The position numbers and the translations under genes were made by a program. The notes under the pieces are model-generated. The model saw only the letters and a list, made by a program, of their open reading frames with translations, ran no database searches and was not told the origin of the DNA. From Hirundichthys speculiger (Eukaryota; Chordata; Actinopteri; Beloniformes; Exocoetidae), in assembly GCA_018398805.1 (NCBI GenBank), contig JAGFBZ010002395.1:1735001-1799000 (forward strand): DNA of 64,000 nucleotides, given 5' to 3'. Positions 1 to 12,300 of the stretch are shown here, piece by piece; positions within the stretch are counted from its first letter, which is position 1; every line of letters starts with the position of its first letter.

Positions 1-983
1 TGGGGAATATGAAAATTACCTGTAAATGAATCAAAATCTAATTAGAAGGTCATTTCATTTCTTTTGCATTACAGCAGTGGTTTTCAAACATTCCACATCT
101 TATATCCCTGTAGAGAAAGAAAGGATTCCTGCCTTAACTTGACCCCCCCAAAAAAAATCTAAATAATAATGTGTTGCATCATTACAATGACTTACTTAAT
201 CAAACAGAAATTGCAAGTCACTAGAGTTAAAGCAATATATTAACCATTCCATTAGTTTGTGCTATTCCAAAATTACACAAAATTAACATAAAATGTTCTA
301 TTGTCTTTTTCCAATCTGCGCATGATTTCCAACACACAGTATTTCCTCAGTATTTTTATCAGCTCCTCCGTAGGCATGTCTAAGTCAGTGTTTGACTGCG
401 AATGTTTTTTTCCCCTCTGAATTTTACATGTTATCCTTCACCCAAAAGCATGCATGAGCTTATATGTAAAGCAAGAAAATGAAGGCTGGCTTCCCTTGAA
501 ATATTCGCAGTTCAGGTCAAAGTGAAGTTGCCATTAAAGTCTCGGGTGAGTTTTGCTTGGAAAAGCCCCAACCTGCATGTCTGTGCACATTACACTAACT
601 CAATTCATGCAATGTTCAGCTTCGATGTGCCCTTTGTTTTCAGAGAGAGAACTGCAACCAAACACAAATGGTGGTGAAATTCCAAAGTAGATTTAAGGAA
701 GGAGGAAAAAAAAAATCAAATATTTCTGACAATAAATAGAGATGACGAAAACATGATGAGAGAAATGTACAAAAGCATAAAGGATATCTGGTAATAAACA
801 GAAGCAACATAATGTCATGTTTTTTGTTCTTTGCTGTTTAATTATAACTGCAAATGAACTGAGACAAAACAGCTTTTTAAAGCCACAGATATATTCTGAT
901 ATTTCTATCAGATACAGAGGCAGATATACACACGAGATTATCCTCTTTGAACGATAAATATGCCGAAATGATAAGAACAGACG

Positions 984-1000
984 CACACACACACACACAC
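984..1000. repeat. (CA)n microsatellite
   Basis: A perfect CA dinucleotide run of about eight units sits in otherwise unique DNA. Confidence 0.9.
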
Positions 1001-2526
1001 CTGCCTGTTCCCGACTCTTCTATCAGACTTGGAGCGCAGCAGGTTCACGTGTTTGAAGTGACCTATTTTAAATTATTTTCAGTGGCAAAAATGGAGGTAA
1101 AATATGAAATAAAAAAATAAAAAAATAAACAAAAGCTTTTGAACTTTCCTTGTGCTTGAGGTGTGTCAGATAGGACTGGACTGAGGGAAAAGGTTTATTT
1201 TGAGAATTGTGGTCGCTGAAAATCAATGGTGAACTTAAACAATCTATTTACTTTGCCTTGATGTTTAACAGAGGCGTATCTATCGCTCCCTGTGTGGTCA
1301 GCAGGAGGAGATCACTGCTCAGATGGTCGCTCCCGCGATCCACCGGACCATCACTGCAGTCATCAGCTGAGTTAACCCTACAGAGAAAATTAAACTTTCC
1401 ACTAGCTTGACAGTTGTTTTTGTAACTGAATGGAGAAACTTCTGTGATATTAAGAATATTAAAAGGTAAAATATTCAACATTTACTGTTTTAAGCTCCTC
1501 AGATGTATGTAAGACTCAGTGATTTACTCAGTGATTTACTTGATCATATTTAAAATAAAATTGTGTTTAAAAAAAAAGGAAGTTCATATTTGAAAAAATA
1601 ATATCTCATAATATTTAAAGAAAAATAATATTATTATGAATATTATTAACATAAAACATTTGCTGTCTTGGTGTAGAGAAGATTTCAGGTAACATAGCAA
1701 AAGAAAAAGATCTATTCAACCTTCAAAAAAGAAAAAGGGGAGGAAATATTGACAGATTTGTTGTTAAATAAAACATTTTGTATTTTTGTATAACCTATAA
1801 CCCTAACATGTATACAAATTACTGTTATGTTGCTGTAATGGGATAAAGGTTTTTTTGTAGTGATATAATATGATATTATTAATAGCTAATATAATTGATA
1901 TTAATTTATCTTTTCTTAAATAAACATAGAAATGCTAAAATCATACTTGCTTGAAGTGAGGTGATGAAGTGTCTACATATTATTTTAAACGGTAGTTGAA
2001 AAGTGTTTTTTGTAAAGTGTTTGTATTGAAAAATTTAATTTTGAAAAAATGTATTTTCACTCTCCTCTTTGCTCAGTAACTAAATTCAGACTAAATTGAA
2101 ACACAAGACTTACTGACTCCTAATAGAACATAATAACAATATTCAGACTTTTATATTTAATCTTCCACTGTGCTGTCGAGGAGGAAAATGATGTTGGAAA
2201 CTGTTTTCATTCCCACATAAACCTCATATTTCCTGGTATTTATTGTGATCATATTAAGCAGTGGAAAGTTCCTCTCAGGCCTGGAGATTCCTCCTGGATG
2301 CTGTCACACTATAACTCTATTTCTAAATTAATTTTCTGTGGAGAAACGTCTCACTTTTTTAGGTTTGAAGAAAAGAAACGCGACGCATATAAATGCATAG
2401 TTTAACAGACGGAGATGTAATAAAGCAGGTGCAAATAAAGCGATTATTTTGATTTAGAGTAAGGTTTTTCCCCATCCTGAAGAAATCTTCTGGGGAGGGG
2501 GTGAAAGGGTGGGGGGCAACATGTGC

Positions 2527-2543
2527 TTTTTTTTTTTTTTTTT
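2527..2543. repeat. Poly-T tract, 17 bases
   Basis: This is an uninterrupted T run. It could be the reversed poly-A tail of an old retroposed copy, but I recognise no body next to it. Confidence 0.85.
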
Positions 2544-4446
2544 GCATTTACACCCAATTAATTTAGAGTTCAAAGTGTGGCAGTGGTAAGAAGCACAAGT
2601 GGAGGAGCAGGATAATCAAATGACTGCCTCTGTTTTTTTATAAACCAAAAAGTGCTCTCTTCGCTTTTGGACTGCATGCAGGTTAAAACGCCTAAAAAAC
2701 ACACACCTGACTTGTCATCCTGTGCCTGCCATGTTGTGCTGCATTACAGACGCAGCAGAGACCATAAAGAGGCTGAGGAGAGCAAGGCTGCCCATAAGGT
2801 TGTGACCTTGATTTAAAAAAATAAAAATAAATGGAAAAAAAATCAGATTTTTTTTTTCTCAACACAAAAATGCCAGTTAACGATTAATAGTGTCTCAATA
2901 AAAGCCAGGGAACATTGATATTCTGCTCACACAGTATATCTGTAAAGCTTCAATCATGTTATTTGAACTTTTAAAAAAATTCTTTAACATTGTTTTATTT
3001 TTTATTTTTATTTTTTTGTAGTGCAGAACCTGGAAATGCTGACGGGTTTATGTCAAAGCAGAAAATACTCACATTAGAGGAACTGAAACCAGTTTTAAAA
3101 TAGAATAAATGAATAAATAAATAATAAATATGATTAATTCATTATATATAACTGTACCTGCATGTAACTGGCTTTCTTCTAAACTCTATTTTTTCCAGCG
3201 GCCCAGCTGCTACGCTGAACATTAAACTCCAACTTGAGCGCTGCACTGCAGCAGCAAACGCACTCGGAGAAGTCATTTACACAATGAAGATTTTTGCATT
3301 CACAGCGCAACTCTTTGAGCCATCAGTCAACTTGAAAAAGGAATTTACATCTTAACTAACACGGGCTTTTCGCATTTTGCTGAACCTTGTTGTGCCTCAC
3401 AAGACTCAGTGGGGGTAAATAAAGGAGACAGACTGAGTGACTTTTCTGCACAGCCACCCACCAGCTGCCGGAGCATAAATAGCAATGTATCATTATGGCT
3501 GCGTGCAGGGAAACACCCTGTGTTTTAGTTCTTTGCAGAGGTCATGTGGCAATCGGTGGGTGTGTTCCTGCAGCTCCCACATAGAAAAACAGGCTAAATT
3601 AGACCTTTATGGCGCAGCCACGTGGATCTTCTGAATCTTTCGCTGACACTTGAGGGGGATTTTTGTTTTTACTCATTTTCTTTTCTACTTTAAGGGAACA
3701 ATGCCCTCGGTGCTGCTGATCGCGCCGACACTGGAGGCTGGTGGAAGTGACCCTGAAATAAATGAGATCTGTCTACTTCCTCTTTCCTTGTCATAAATAT
3801 CCCACCAGAGACAGGGTGATTGAGAATTTAAAAAAAAAAAAGAAAAAAAACATCGGCGAATCTCTTTGTGTTCTGGCACATGCTTGGCTGCAGGTTTTTC
3901 TGGGATGAGCTCTGTAGCAGATGACTCTGTGGTGTGCCCCCACATGATGCAACACACCGCAAGTCCATATTCCTTTGAACTTGGGCTTTCAAGCCTGTCT
4001 GCCAAATATTCTTTTTTGTTATTGTTTTGCTGCTTTACTTTTGCTCTCACATAAGCAGTCGTTGGACACGCATTACTGTCTGCGTAGTCCTGTCGCTTCT
4101 CTGATTGGAATTTTTATTAGCTTTCATATTTGGCAGGATTAAATTCCAAGAATTGCAGCGTATTCTGAGGAAGTGTAAAACAAAGAGAGAGCGTAGTATG
4201 TGCTTAGTTTTCTGGCTTTGTGCTTTTTAATCTTAACATCAAGGCAACAAAAGAGATTCGAGGACTGTGCAAAGAGAGGAAGTTATGATGCATGCAAGGT
4301 GCTAGGAGGGTTGTTTATAAGTGTACTCAGCAACCACATCTTAATGATTCAAATCCTCCCATTCATCGTGCCTCCGTGCAATCCTCTGTATGTTCCTTTT
4401 TTCACGCAGCATCCTTTTTCTCTCTCATTTGCCTCATGCATTTCCG

Positions 4447-4469
4447 ACACACACACACACACACACACA
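4447..4469. repeat. (AC)n microsatellite
   Basis: A perfect AC dinucleotide tract of about eleven units. Confidence 0.9.
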
Positions 4470-4790
4470 AATGTTTGGCTGTCATGTTCCCAGACAGAGC
4501 TGATGAATTCCTGAAACAAGTTTCATGAAGTGGCCTGTTTTCCCCCAAGTGAGAGCTACTGTTAAATATGCATGGCTGAAAAATAAATGAAGCAGCCTTC
4601 TAAGGAAATGTTGATGGTCGTGAGGGACCTCTGTAGCTATGATTTCCAAGTCTGTTTTATTTGGGAGCCTGCTTTGATGCAGCAGTCATTGGGATTCAGA
4701 GCTGTCTCCAGGTGTGTAACTTACACAAAAAGGAGGCTGTTTTCCTGCTGCGGCCACTTGATTTCATGTCAGCTGCGTTCAAGTGTACAA

Positions 4791-4803
4791 TTTTTTTTTT
4801 TTT
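4791..4803. repeat. Poly-T tract, 13 bases
   Basis: An uninterrupted T run, about 90 bases before a longer one at 4890. Confidence 0.85.
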
Positions 4804-4889
4804 GGTGGAGCTGCTTCAGGTGGTTGGAGGTGACAAGACGTCTGCGAATCCCTGCCAAGACGAGTGATTCTCCCTTTTACCCCTTTTGA

Positions 4890-4913
4890 TTTTTTTTTTT
4901 TTTTTTTTTTTTT
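4890..4913. repeat. Poly-T tract, 24 bases
   Basis: An uninterrupted run of 24 T. Runs this long are prone to length polymorphism and assembly error. Confidence 0.9.
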
Positions 4914-6101
4914 GAAGTCGGTTGGACTAAATGACTTGTTGCCTCATTATGAGACATCCAACCCGTCCTGGAATGGGCATATTCATAATGTGCATTTCAT
5001 CTTTCTGCGGCTTGATGTTGAAATCGTCTCCCAACACCCAGCTGTTCGGCTGCAACTTTCTGTAATTCTCTGAGGCACAAAGATAGCGGTTGAACTTTGA
5101 TCAATTCTGCAGAGATACAAGTTCAAACGCCAAGTCCAAAAGCTGAAACTGGAGATAATTAGACTAAACTAACGGTGAACACTAATAGAGACACACAAAC
5201 ACGGAAAAAGTGCGATGCTCTTCCGTACTTACAGCAATACAGGTTTTTATTCTCTGTATTTTACACTTCTCATTTTCCATCTGGTGCAAAGAAAAACAGC
5301 ACAAACAGACAACCCGACAGCTCAACTCCACGGTTGGCAGTATTGGCAGGTCCGCCGCTGACATGGCACCAAATATTATCGTCAAAGGTTGAATACTCCT
5401 GCTGGAACTGCAAAGCTGCTATTTTTAGTATTTATTTCTACATTTTAGGGTCTTCAACATGCATTTCTATGAAATCTAAAGTGGCGAGTTTTAATCTCCT
5501 GTGAGTGACACCATCCCATCAGAATACTGATACTTTGGTTCGTTTCCACGGATACCTGCAGAGTGGATGACATCCCTGTCAGACTCAGCTGCACGCTAGT
5601 TTGATAATCATCACACCTGTGACCATGTTAGTTATTAACATCAGAATTTAGCAGTAGGTGGAGCCACGTTGGTGTGCAGTAATAACTACACGCATGATTA
5701 ATTTGTAGCTTTTATCAAGGGAATTATGTCTATAACAGCTCTTTATATTATCAATCAACCTATTATTATCTGACACTCTAAACCAGTAAATATGTTGTAT
5801 TTATAAATAACTGATGTTGTGCCCCCATGCTGACAGATTCTGCTGTGAATATTAAGGAACGAGGTTTAAAGCCCCAGATAAAGACTTCAAAGACAGTATG
5901 TTGGTGTAACTCTCTTTTATAAGGAGTAGTCTCAATTATGTCACTCTAATGTGTCATATACAATGAAGAAAGAGTGGGAAAGTCTCACAAATTGATTAGA
6001 AGAACAGCTTTTGCCACAAATCGGCCTATTTAGAGAAGGTAGACCCTCCTCATTTTGATCTGAGGAATGTTTGTAGAGCTTGCATATTCACCCAGGTACT
6101 C

Positions 6102-6224
<123 letters not shown>

Positions 6225-6404
6225 GAGCTTTTATTGGTGTTTGCCCCCCATGCCCTCTTGCATGGTGGACTTGCAGTCCATGCAGGGTACATACATCTTC
6301 CATCCCAATGACAGGTTGGATAAACTTTTACAGAGTTTTATAGATAAAAAACTGGATGGACTGACTTTTACTTCTCAGGTTGACTTGAGATATGCTTTAT
6401 TGAA

Positions 6405-6670
6405 GTGTCTTCTTCTTTTCCTTTTGGCTTTTCCTTTCAGGAGTTGCCACAGTGAATCATCTGCCTCCATCTAAGTCTATCTTCTGCATCCTCTTTCCTC
6501 TCACCAACTAAATAAATATCCTCTTTCACTGCATCCATAAATCTCCTCTTTGGTCTGCAACCTGGTAGTTCCAACCTCATCATCCTCCTACAGATATATA
6601 CACTATCCCTCCTCTGTACATGTCCAAACCATCTCAGTCTGGCCTCTCTGACTCTCCAAAGATTGTGCTT
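6405..6670 (-). mobile_element. LINE 3' fragment (RTE/L1-like reverse transcriptase C-terminus)
   Basis: The minus strand encodes an open segment containing VREARLRWFGHVQRRDS, then a Pro-Lys-Arg-Arg-Phe-Met-Asp stretch, and ends ...EDRLRWRQMIHCGNS. I recognise this as the C-terminal tail of a non-LTR retrotransposon reverse transcriptase that is very common in fish genomes; this assignment is from memory of the family. The catalytic RT core is absent, so this is a 5'-truncated copy, the normal product of aborted target-primed reverse transcription. One Gly-Arg-rich repeat of the consensus appears to be missing. The frame stays open upstream to 6751, but the similarity fades after about 6660. 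The exact clade (RTE-like or L1-like) is uncertain. Confidence 0.85.
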
Positions 6671-7238
6671 AAATACTTTTTTTTTCCCCTCTTCAGAAAA
6701 TTCAACAGGATTACGTGAATTGAAAATATTCTCTTCATTCTGCTGTATCATAATAAGCCTGTCTCTGGAAGATAGCTTGAAAAATAAAGCTTGTTGCTGG
6801 CAGCTGAAAGGAAGCAGATGGTGACTTGCTGTCTATCAGAGGAGGGCCATGATTGTCTGAATCAAGCCAGATAAACTTGAAATTTAAATTTTAAATAACT
6901 TGTGCTGCACAAAAGCACAAATTTGAGGTTTAAACACCTTACATTTCCTGAGCTTTCTCTGTTGTTGCTCTTGAATGTTCCTTCCGTTTTGCATTATTCA
7001 AATGTGATATTGATTCTAGCCACCAGTTCCCGCTCTGACCTTCTCCTGTCTCAGAAATCACAGCGGCTCAGTGTTATTGATAAGAAAAAGTAAGACAAAG
7101 TTTCATATAAAGCTTTTTTTCCTCTCTTGCGGCTTCAGCTGTCAGATATTTAGACATAGTTCAGGCAGACTTTTTGACATCTTTAATTCTTTGAACAACC
7201 AAAGATCAATTCATTCTCACGTCACAGCTCCCCCATCC

Positions 7239-7272
7239 TGCTGAGCATCATGCTGAGCATCATGCTGAGCAG
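7239..7272. repeat. Triplicated 12-bp unit
   Basis: The unit tgctgagcatca occurs twice perfectly, followed by a partial third copy (tgctgagcag). It is a small local duplication with no further context. Confidence 0.9.
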
Positions 7273-7900
7273 TGACTTTCACTTTAAATGGTATACTTAT
7301 AGGCTTTCCCAGGCTCCATATAAAATGTCTCTCATTGTTGTATAAATGTCTTTTACTCAATAGCACTTCTCTGACATGTTTTCCCTGATAGCTGTCTCTT
7401 TGAACCCCACAGCGTGACTTCAAACTAACCAGATGTGATTATAAAATTATTTGGTGGCATAACAATAACAGTGGTTGTCATCAGAACCACGCAGCAGTGT
7501 CTGGATATGTCTCTGTCCAATAGCTTGGACTTAAACATTATGGATGTTTCACTCAAACAAGGTCTTCTAGATTTTATAAAGATCTTATTTAACGATTACT
7601 GAACGATTTGGATGAGCAGCAAAGTGTTCCTCTGGCTTTTCAGGCGACTCAATATGCATTACGGTGCTGTAAATAAATTTACTGCAGGTTTTAAACTTAT
7701 AACCTACAGCTTATGAGATTTTTTTTTTTTAAACAGGGCCTTATTCAATGATAACAGTCATTTTCTAGAATCTTACACTATTTTTTTTTATGTTTAATAT
7801 TTTAATTGCTTGGTCCATAATAATTTAAGACTAAGACTGCTCGATAAGCTGAGTGATTTAATATCATAAATGACTGAAAACCTCCCAATAGTCAAACATG

Positions 7901-8148
7901 AGCATCCATCCATCCATCTATCCATTCTTCTAGGAGAGGCACAGAGCTGTTCCCCATCCAACTGAGAGATATGATCTCTCCAGGGAGTCTTTGGTCTGCT
8001 CTGAGGCCTTCTCCTGGTGACACCTCCCCTGGGAAAATTCTGAAAAGCATCCTGGACAGGTGCTTGAACCACCTCAACTAGCTCCTTTCAATACGGAGGA
8101 ACAGTGACTCTGCTTTGAGTTCCTCCGGGATGACTAAACTCCTGACTT
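7901..8148 (-). mobile_element. LINE 3' end, Rex-type/RTE-like, with GATG-type tail
   Basis: Read on the minus strand, this is the end of a fish LINE. A segment beginning MRWFKHLSRM is followed, after a frame change, by SRPKTPWRDHISQLDGEQL, which fits the Arg-Thr-Arg-Trp-Arg-Asp-Tyr-Ile type C-terminus of these reverse transcriptases. It ends in tandem GGAT/GATG units (revcomp of 7905-7925). Short GATG-type tails are known for Rex3-like elements, which is why I favour that group, although other fish LINEs share similar tails. At least one frameshift lies in the coding part and the catalytic region is missing, so this is a dead 5'-truncated copy. Confidence 0.8.
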
Positions 8149-9315
8149 TGGGCCTCATTCATGAAATCTTTGTAAACCTGTGAGTAGATTTTTCCATAAA
8201 TCATCTCCTGACTAAAAAAACTATTCTCAACACATGACCTTCAAGTGATTGCAAATAGACTGTCCTGGTGCTCTCCCAGAGACCACCATATAAGGAAATG
8301 GAAAGCTCTATCCTCAATCCATCTACCTGGGGACAAGGCGCATGTTAAAAAAGATGAAGATGATTTTTTTTTTTTCCCCAGATGCAGTGATAAAGGTATT
8401 TCTAAGTTACGTGGAGCAAAGACAAAATGATATTTTATTTTTCCTCTCTTAGTAGAGTACAGACAGGACAGCGACTGGTGAAGCACAGACCTGAAAAGAG
8501 GTAAAAAGGTGCAGCTAATGCCGTGTCTTCTGTTCAGCGAAGCATAACAAGAGGCGAAGCAAAAATGGTTTGTGATAAAATTGGATGCAAAAATAACAAC
8601 AACATACATTTCTCTACATGGACTAAACTCTCTGCTCCAAACGACAGAATTGTCTTTATAATCGGGGATACCTCTTTATTAGGAATGATACCTAATGGAG
8701 AAAGCACCATATAGCGACAGGAGTCAACAGCAAACTCCAACGGTAAACTTATCCAGATATGATATATGCGTTTACGTTCACTCCTCATTTACACAAGCTG
8801 AATGCCAAAACATTTGCAGATGTCACTCTGTGATGCAGAGGCCCTCTCTCTTTAAGGGTGAGTCCAGCTACCATATGTAAGAAATTTGTACTTGCAGTCT
8901 CATTCTTTTTGTTACTACCTTCAGCTCCTGACCATAGGGGAGAGTTGCAACATAGATCAACTGGTAAACGGACATTTTAGTGCCTGTGAGAGACATGTGA
9001 AAGATCCAGACTCCATTTTAGACGAGGCAGACTCCAATCCATTTGAACTGTATACTTTTAAATTTATGAAATGTGCTACTGTTTGAAATGCACCAGCTAC
9101 AGCACCTGATTGTCACATATCCAAGCATAATCAGGCGTCTCTCTTCGTCTTCCATCTCCCCAGAAATCTGTGTGCAGATCTTAACATTTATGCACGCTTT
9201 CTCAAACAGAAAAGCTTCTGTCGAGTGCCCTTCGCCTCGCGTGCACATCCAAGACGCAACCAGCGGTAACATGACGAACCACACCATGGGCCTTTTTAAA
9301 GGTAGACATTTTTGA
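8149..9315. other. Non-coding stretch, possible degraded DNA transposon
   Basis: The stretch begins with tgggcctcattcatgaa, which resembles the ends of some fish non-autonomous DNA transposons (Harbinger-like). I could not find a matching inverted end near 9300, so the assignment is weak. Open frames occur on both strands (8241-8609 minus, 122 codons; 9018-9323 minus, 101 codons) but have no recognised motif. Confidence 0.25.
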
Positions 9316-12300
9316 CAGGTCACAGTTGGAAAAACACTCCCGTATTAATAACCAAAGTATTCCATGCTGGTTCACTGTCATGGCTCACTAAGACACTTAA
9401 TGGAAAGGGACCATCATTAATTCCTCATGTGTTTTGCCTGCTGTGACCTGTCCAAATGACTGGCGTGGAAAAGGTCTATTGTAAAGTTAGCTCTTGGAAC
9501 TGTATCAATTGGATTTGCTGCATATTTTTACTATATGCTTATACTATACAAGCACACGGAGGATAATGATGTAGGTATACAGAACATATAAGAATGCTAG
9601 GCAGCAGGGGGGTTCGGAGGGGGGCAATTGTATTTGCACACAGTGCACATGGATTGTATGTAATCTTGAAGCACCCTTTCATGTTGCAGTGACTGTGCAC
9701 GCTGGCTCTTTGTCACACTGTCATTTTACTGGGAAGCTTGAATAGACGATTTTAATCGTTTTAACTTGGTACAAAAAAAACCAGGCGTTATAGCTGCAAT
9801 GTTGAAAAAAAGACTTAATTAATTAGACATATACATGAAAAAGAATTTATATAACATCAAAGCCAGGAAAAGAAAAAAAAGCAATAACCTGGATACGTCT
9901 TAATGCTAGCAAGAAAAATCTGACGGATTTCACCGCTTTAGCGGTTATTTATTTATAGACAGTATTGCTGATATAATTAAAAAAAGAGGATAAATCTGAA
10001 TTCTTTCTAAGTATATCTCAATATGTGGCATTTATTTAGAACATATTCCAACAAGACATCAAAGAAATTTCACGAATACACATTAATAATTTTCTGAGCT
10101 GCAGGATGCTACAATGAGTCACTTCAGCAGCAACTGCAACGTTTGTTACAAAGTGTTCAACTCACAAAGGCAAATTACTTAGGCACAAATAGTGTGAAAT
10201 ACAGTCTCCTTAAGTGTATGTTGTTAGGTGATGCCAATACAAGGAGACAGTGGAAAAAATGAACACATAGTCCAGCTTTAAATTCAAATCTTGTTCTTCC
10301 ATTTTTGTCATATGGATTACATGCAAATATTTTCCTTTTATTTGTAGTAGTACGGTTGATTTTTGTGACTCCTCTGTGGCTTTAAGCCTGCCTCACTGTG
10401 AGCCATTTCATTTCACATTCACCCTATTTCTTTTCCCCAGGATTATGAATAAAATAATCATTGTTTGCTCAATGAAATTTCTACCCCACTTCCCTCTGCT
10501 GATGATAATCTTGTTTAAAGAATATCAACTGGAAAATATACTGTGTAATTTGAATGCCAATGATTCCAACAAATATATTTAGAGAGAAACACAATATTCT
10601 GAGCTCTTATTGCTTTTTTATCTTTAGCTGTGCCTTCACACTTTCAATTCAGAGGCTCCAAACTGTATGAAAAGTGCAATTAGGCAATCCTTGAACCTGT
10701 GAATACGACCTTTATAATGTGAGAATACATTGCGACAGCATTTGCATGCCTGATCATTGTCCCGATAAACAAAAGTGAGTGTGAGCGAGTGTTTTGCGTC
10801 TGTGTGCAGCTCTATTGATCGCATGTGTGAAAAAGTGCTGGTTAGCTTTGCTCTACTTCAGCAGGCTTTAATGAAGATGGACCGAGTAAGGAGCAGTCAC
10901 CCTTTCTGTTCTGAAGCTTTGGCCATCCATTATGTTTTTCAGGGGGTCTGTTTTGTAAATAAATATTACTCTTGTATGTATGTGCACACACAGCAGCGTG
11001 CTTGTGTGCATGCGTGCTGGGGGACGGAGGCGGGGGGGGCCTTGAGGTGGGCAACCAGGTCAGTGGATGTGTGAATTGAATGACTGTCAGGTTTCAGACT
11101 CCAGTCTCTCCTGCGAATGCTAAGCCATCTGACTGTGATGCACGACTGAGGCACTGAACTATTTTCAGTGAACGTTTTTCCACACAGGCGTTCCGTGAGG
11201 GAGGGAAAAAAAAAAAAGTGCATCTGTGGGCCGTCTGTCCATCTGTAAGTGCCCGTTTTTCCTTCTTCTGAATTCCTCGCACATGAACAATGATGGAAAA
11301 TGCTCCAGCAAGTCGAGCGCTCCCGTCTTCAGTGTTGGCGAGGATCTTTCGGTAATATTGATATTCAGTGGTGATAAGCCTGTCCCGTCGTTACAGAAGC
11401 ACTGCAAAGTTTCATGTAGTGGCGCCTCGACCATAGTCTGAAATGAGTGATCTGTCCCTGGTCGGCCTGGCTTGAGTATCTGCAGTGAGTTAGACAGATG
11501 GTTATAGCTGTGGCCTTCAAAGTGATGGAGTAAAACTAACGTTGCTTGCCTTTGCCAGCTCTAATTCTTTCATCCCACTGAGTTGCACTTAACGAAAGCA
11601 GCCCCTTGTTGCCTAAATGAAAGTGCACAACAAAGCGAATCTGCTGACTGTCACTGCTCAGCACATCAGCCTGCCTGGGTGCCATACTGAGCAGAGAAAA
11701 GTGAAGCAGCTTTCTGCACTCGACTGCTTCTTCACCCAGGCCGGTGCAGTCCAGAGTCCTGAGAGGTAAATGGATGAATGGAGGCTTTATGGAGATGAGG
11801 AAGTGTAATGGTACTCTCCTCTCAATCCCGGTGGCTGGAACAGTGGCTCTCTGTGTCTTTTATCAGAGACATGAAAGGGGGACAATGAGCCCCTCTGCTA
11901 TCGACAATATGGTGTCATTTGAAGCAGATTATCCCTCTGTTGAAGTAGAAGAAAATAAAGGCATAGGAGACAATAGATGGAGTTATGAGCCAAGGTTCTT
12001 TCTCCCATGAGGAAATCCTCCATTCTGCTTTGTCTTATTTCAAAATTCTAATCTGCCAAAAGGCCCACTCAGTATCATGTGAGAAAATATCTCACACTTA
12101 TTTTTCTGATTCGAAAAAACAAATTAGGGCCATGATTTATGGTGTGCCTTTTCTGTCTGAATGAGTTTTAAATCATTTACTCCACCAAACACTTATGAGT
12201 TTGGGCAGTCATATTAAATGTTTGTCTTTTTCTGTGTGCAAACACAGCATTCGCCCAGCGGAGCAGAGTGTTATAGCACGTAGGGACTCTGTCCAGTACT

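Larger units (their letters stand above)
1..3160. other. Unique AT-rich non-coding DNA
   Basis: There is no gene here. The stretch is AT-rich with short homopolymers and one (CA)n tract. Around 1260-1400 the composition becomes more balanced and open frames run on both strands (67 and 77 codons), but neither has a recognisable motif, so I read this as non-coding. A 12-base unit (cagtgatttact) is repeated twice in tandem near 1518-1541. Confidence 0.6.

Noticed and set aside
8149..9315. Complete Harbinger-like element
   Set aside because: Only one end resembles such an element. I found no complementary end or target duplication near 9315.
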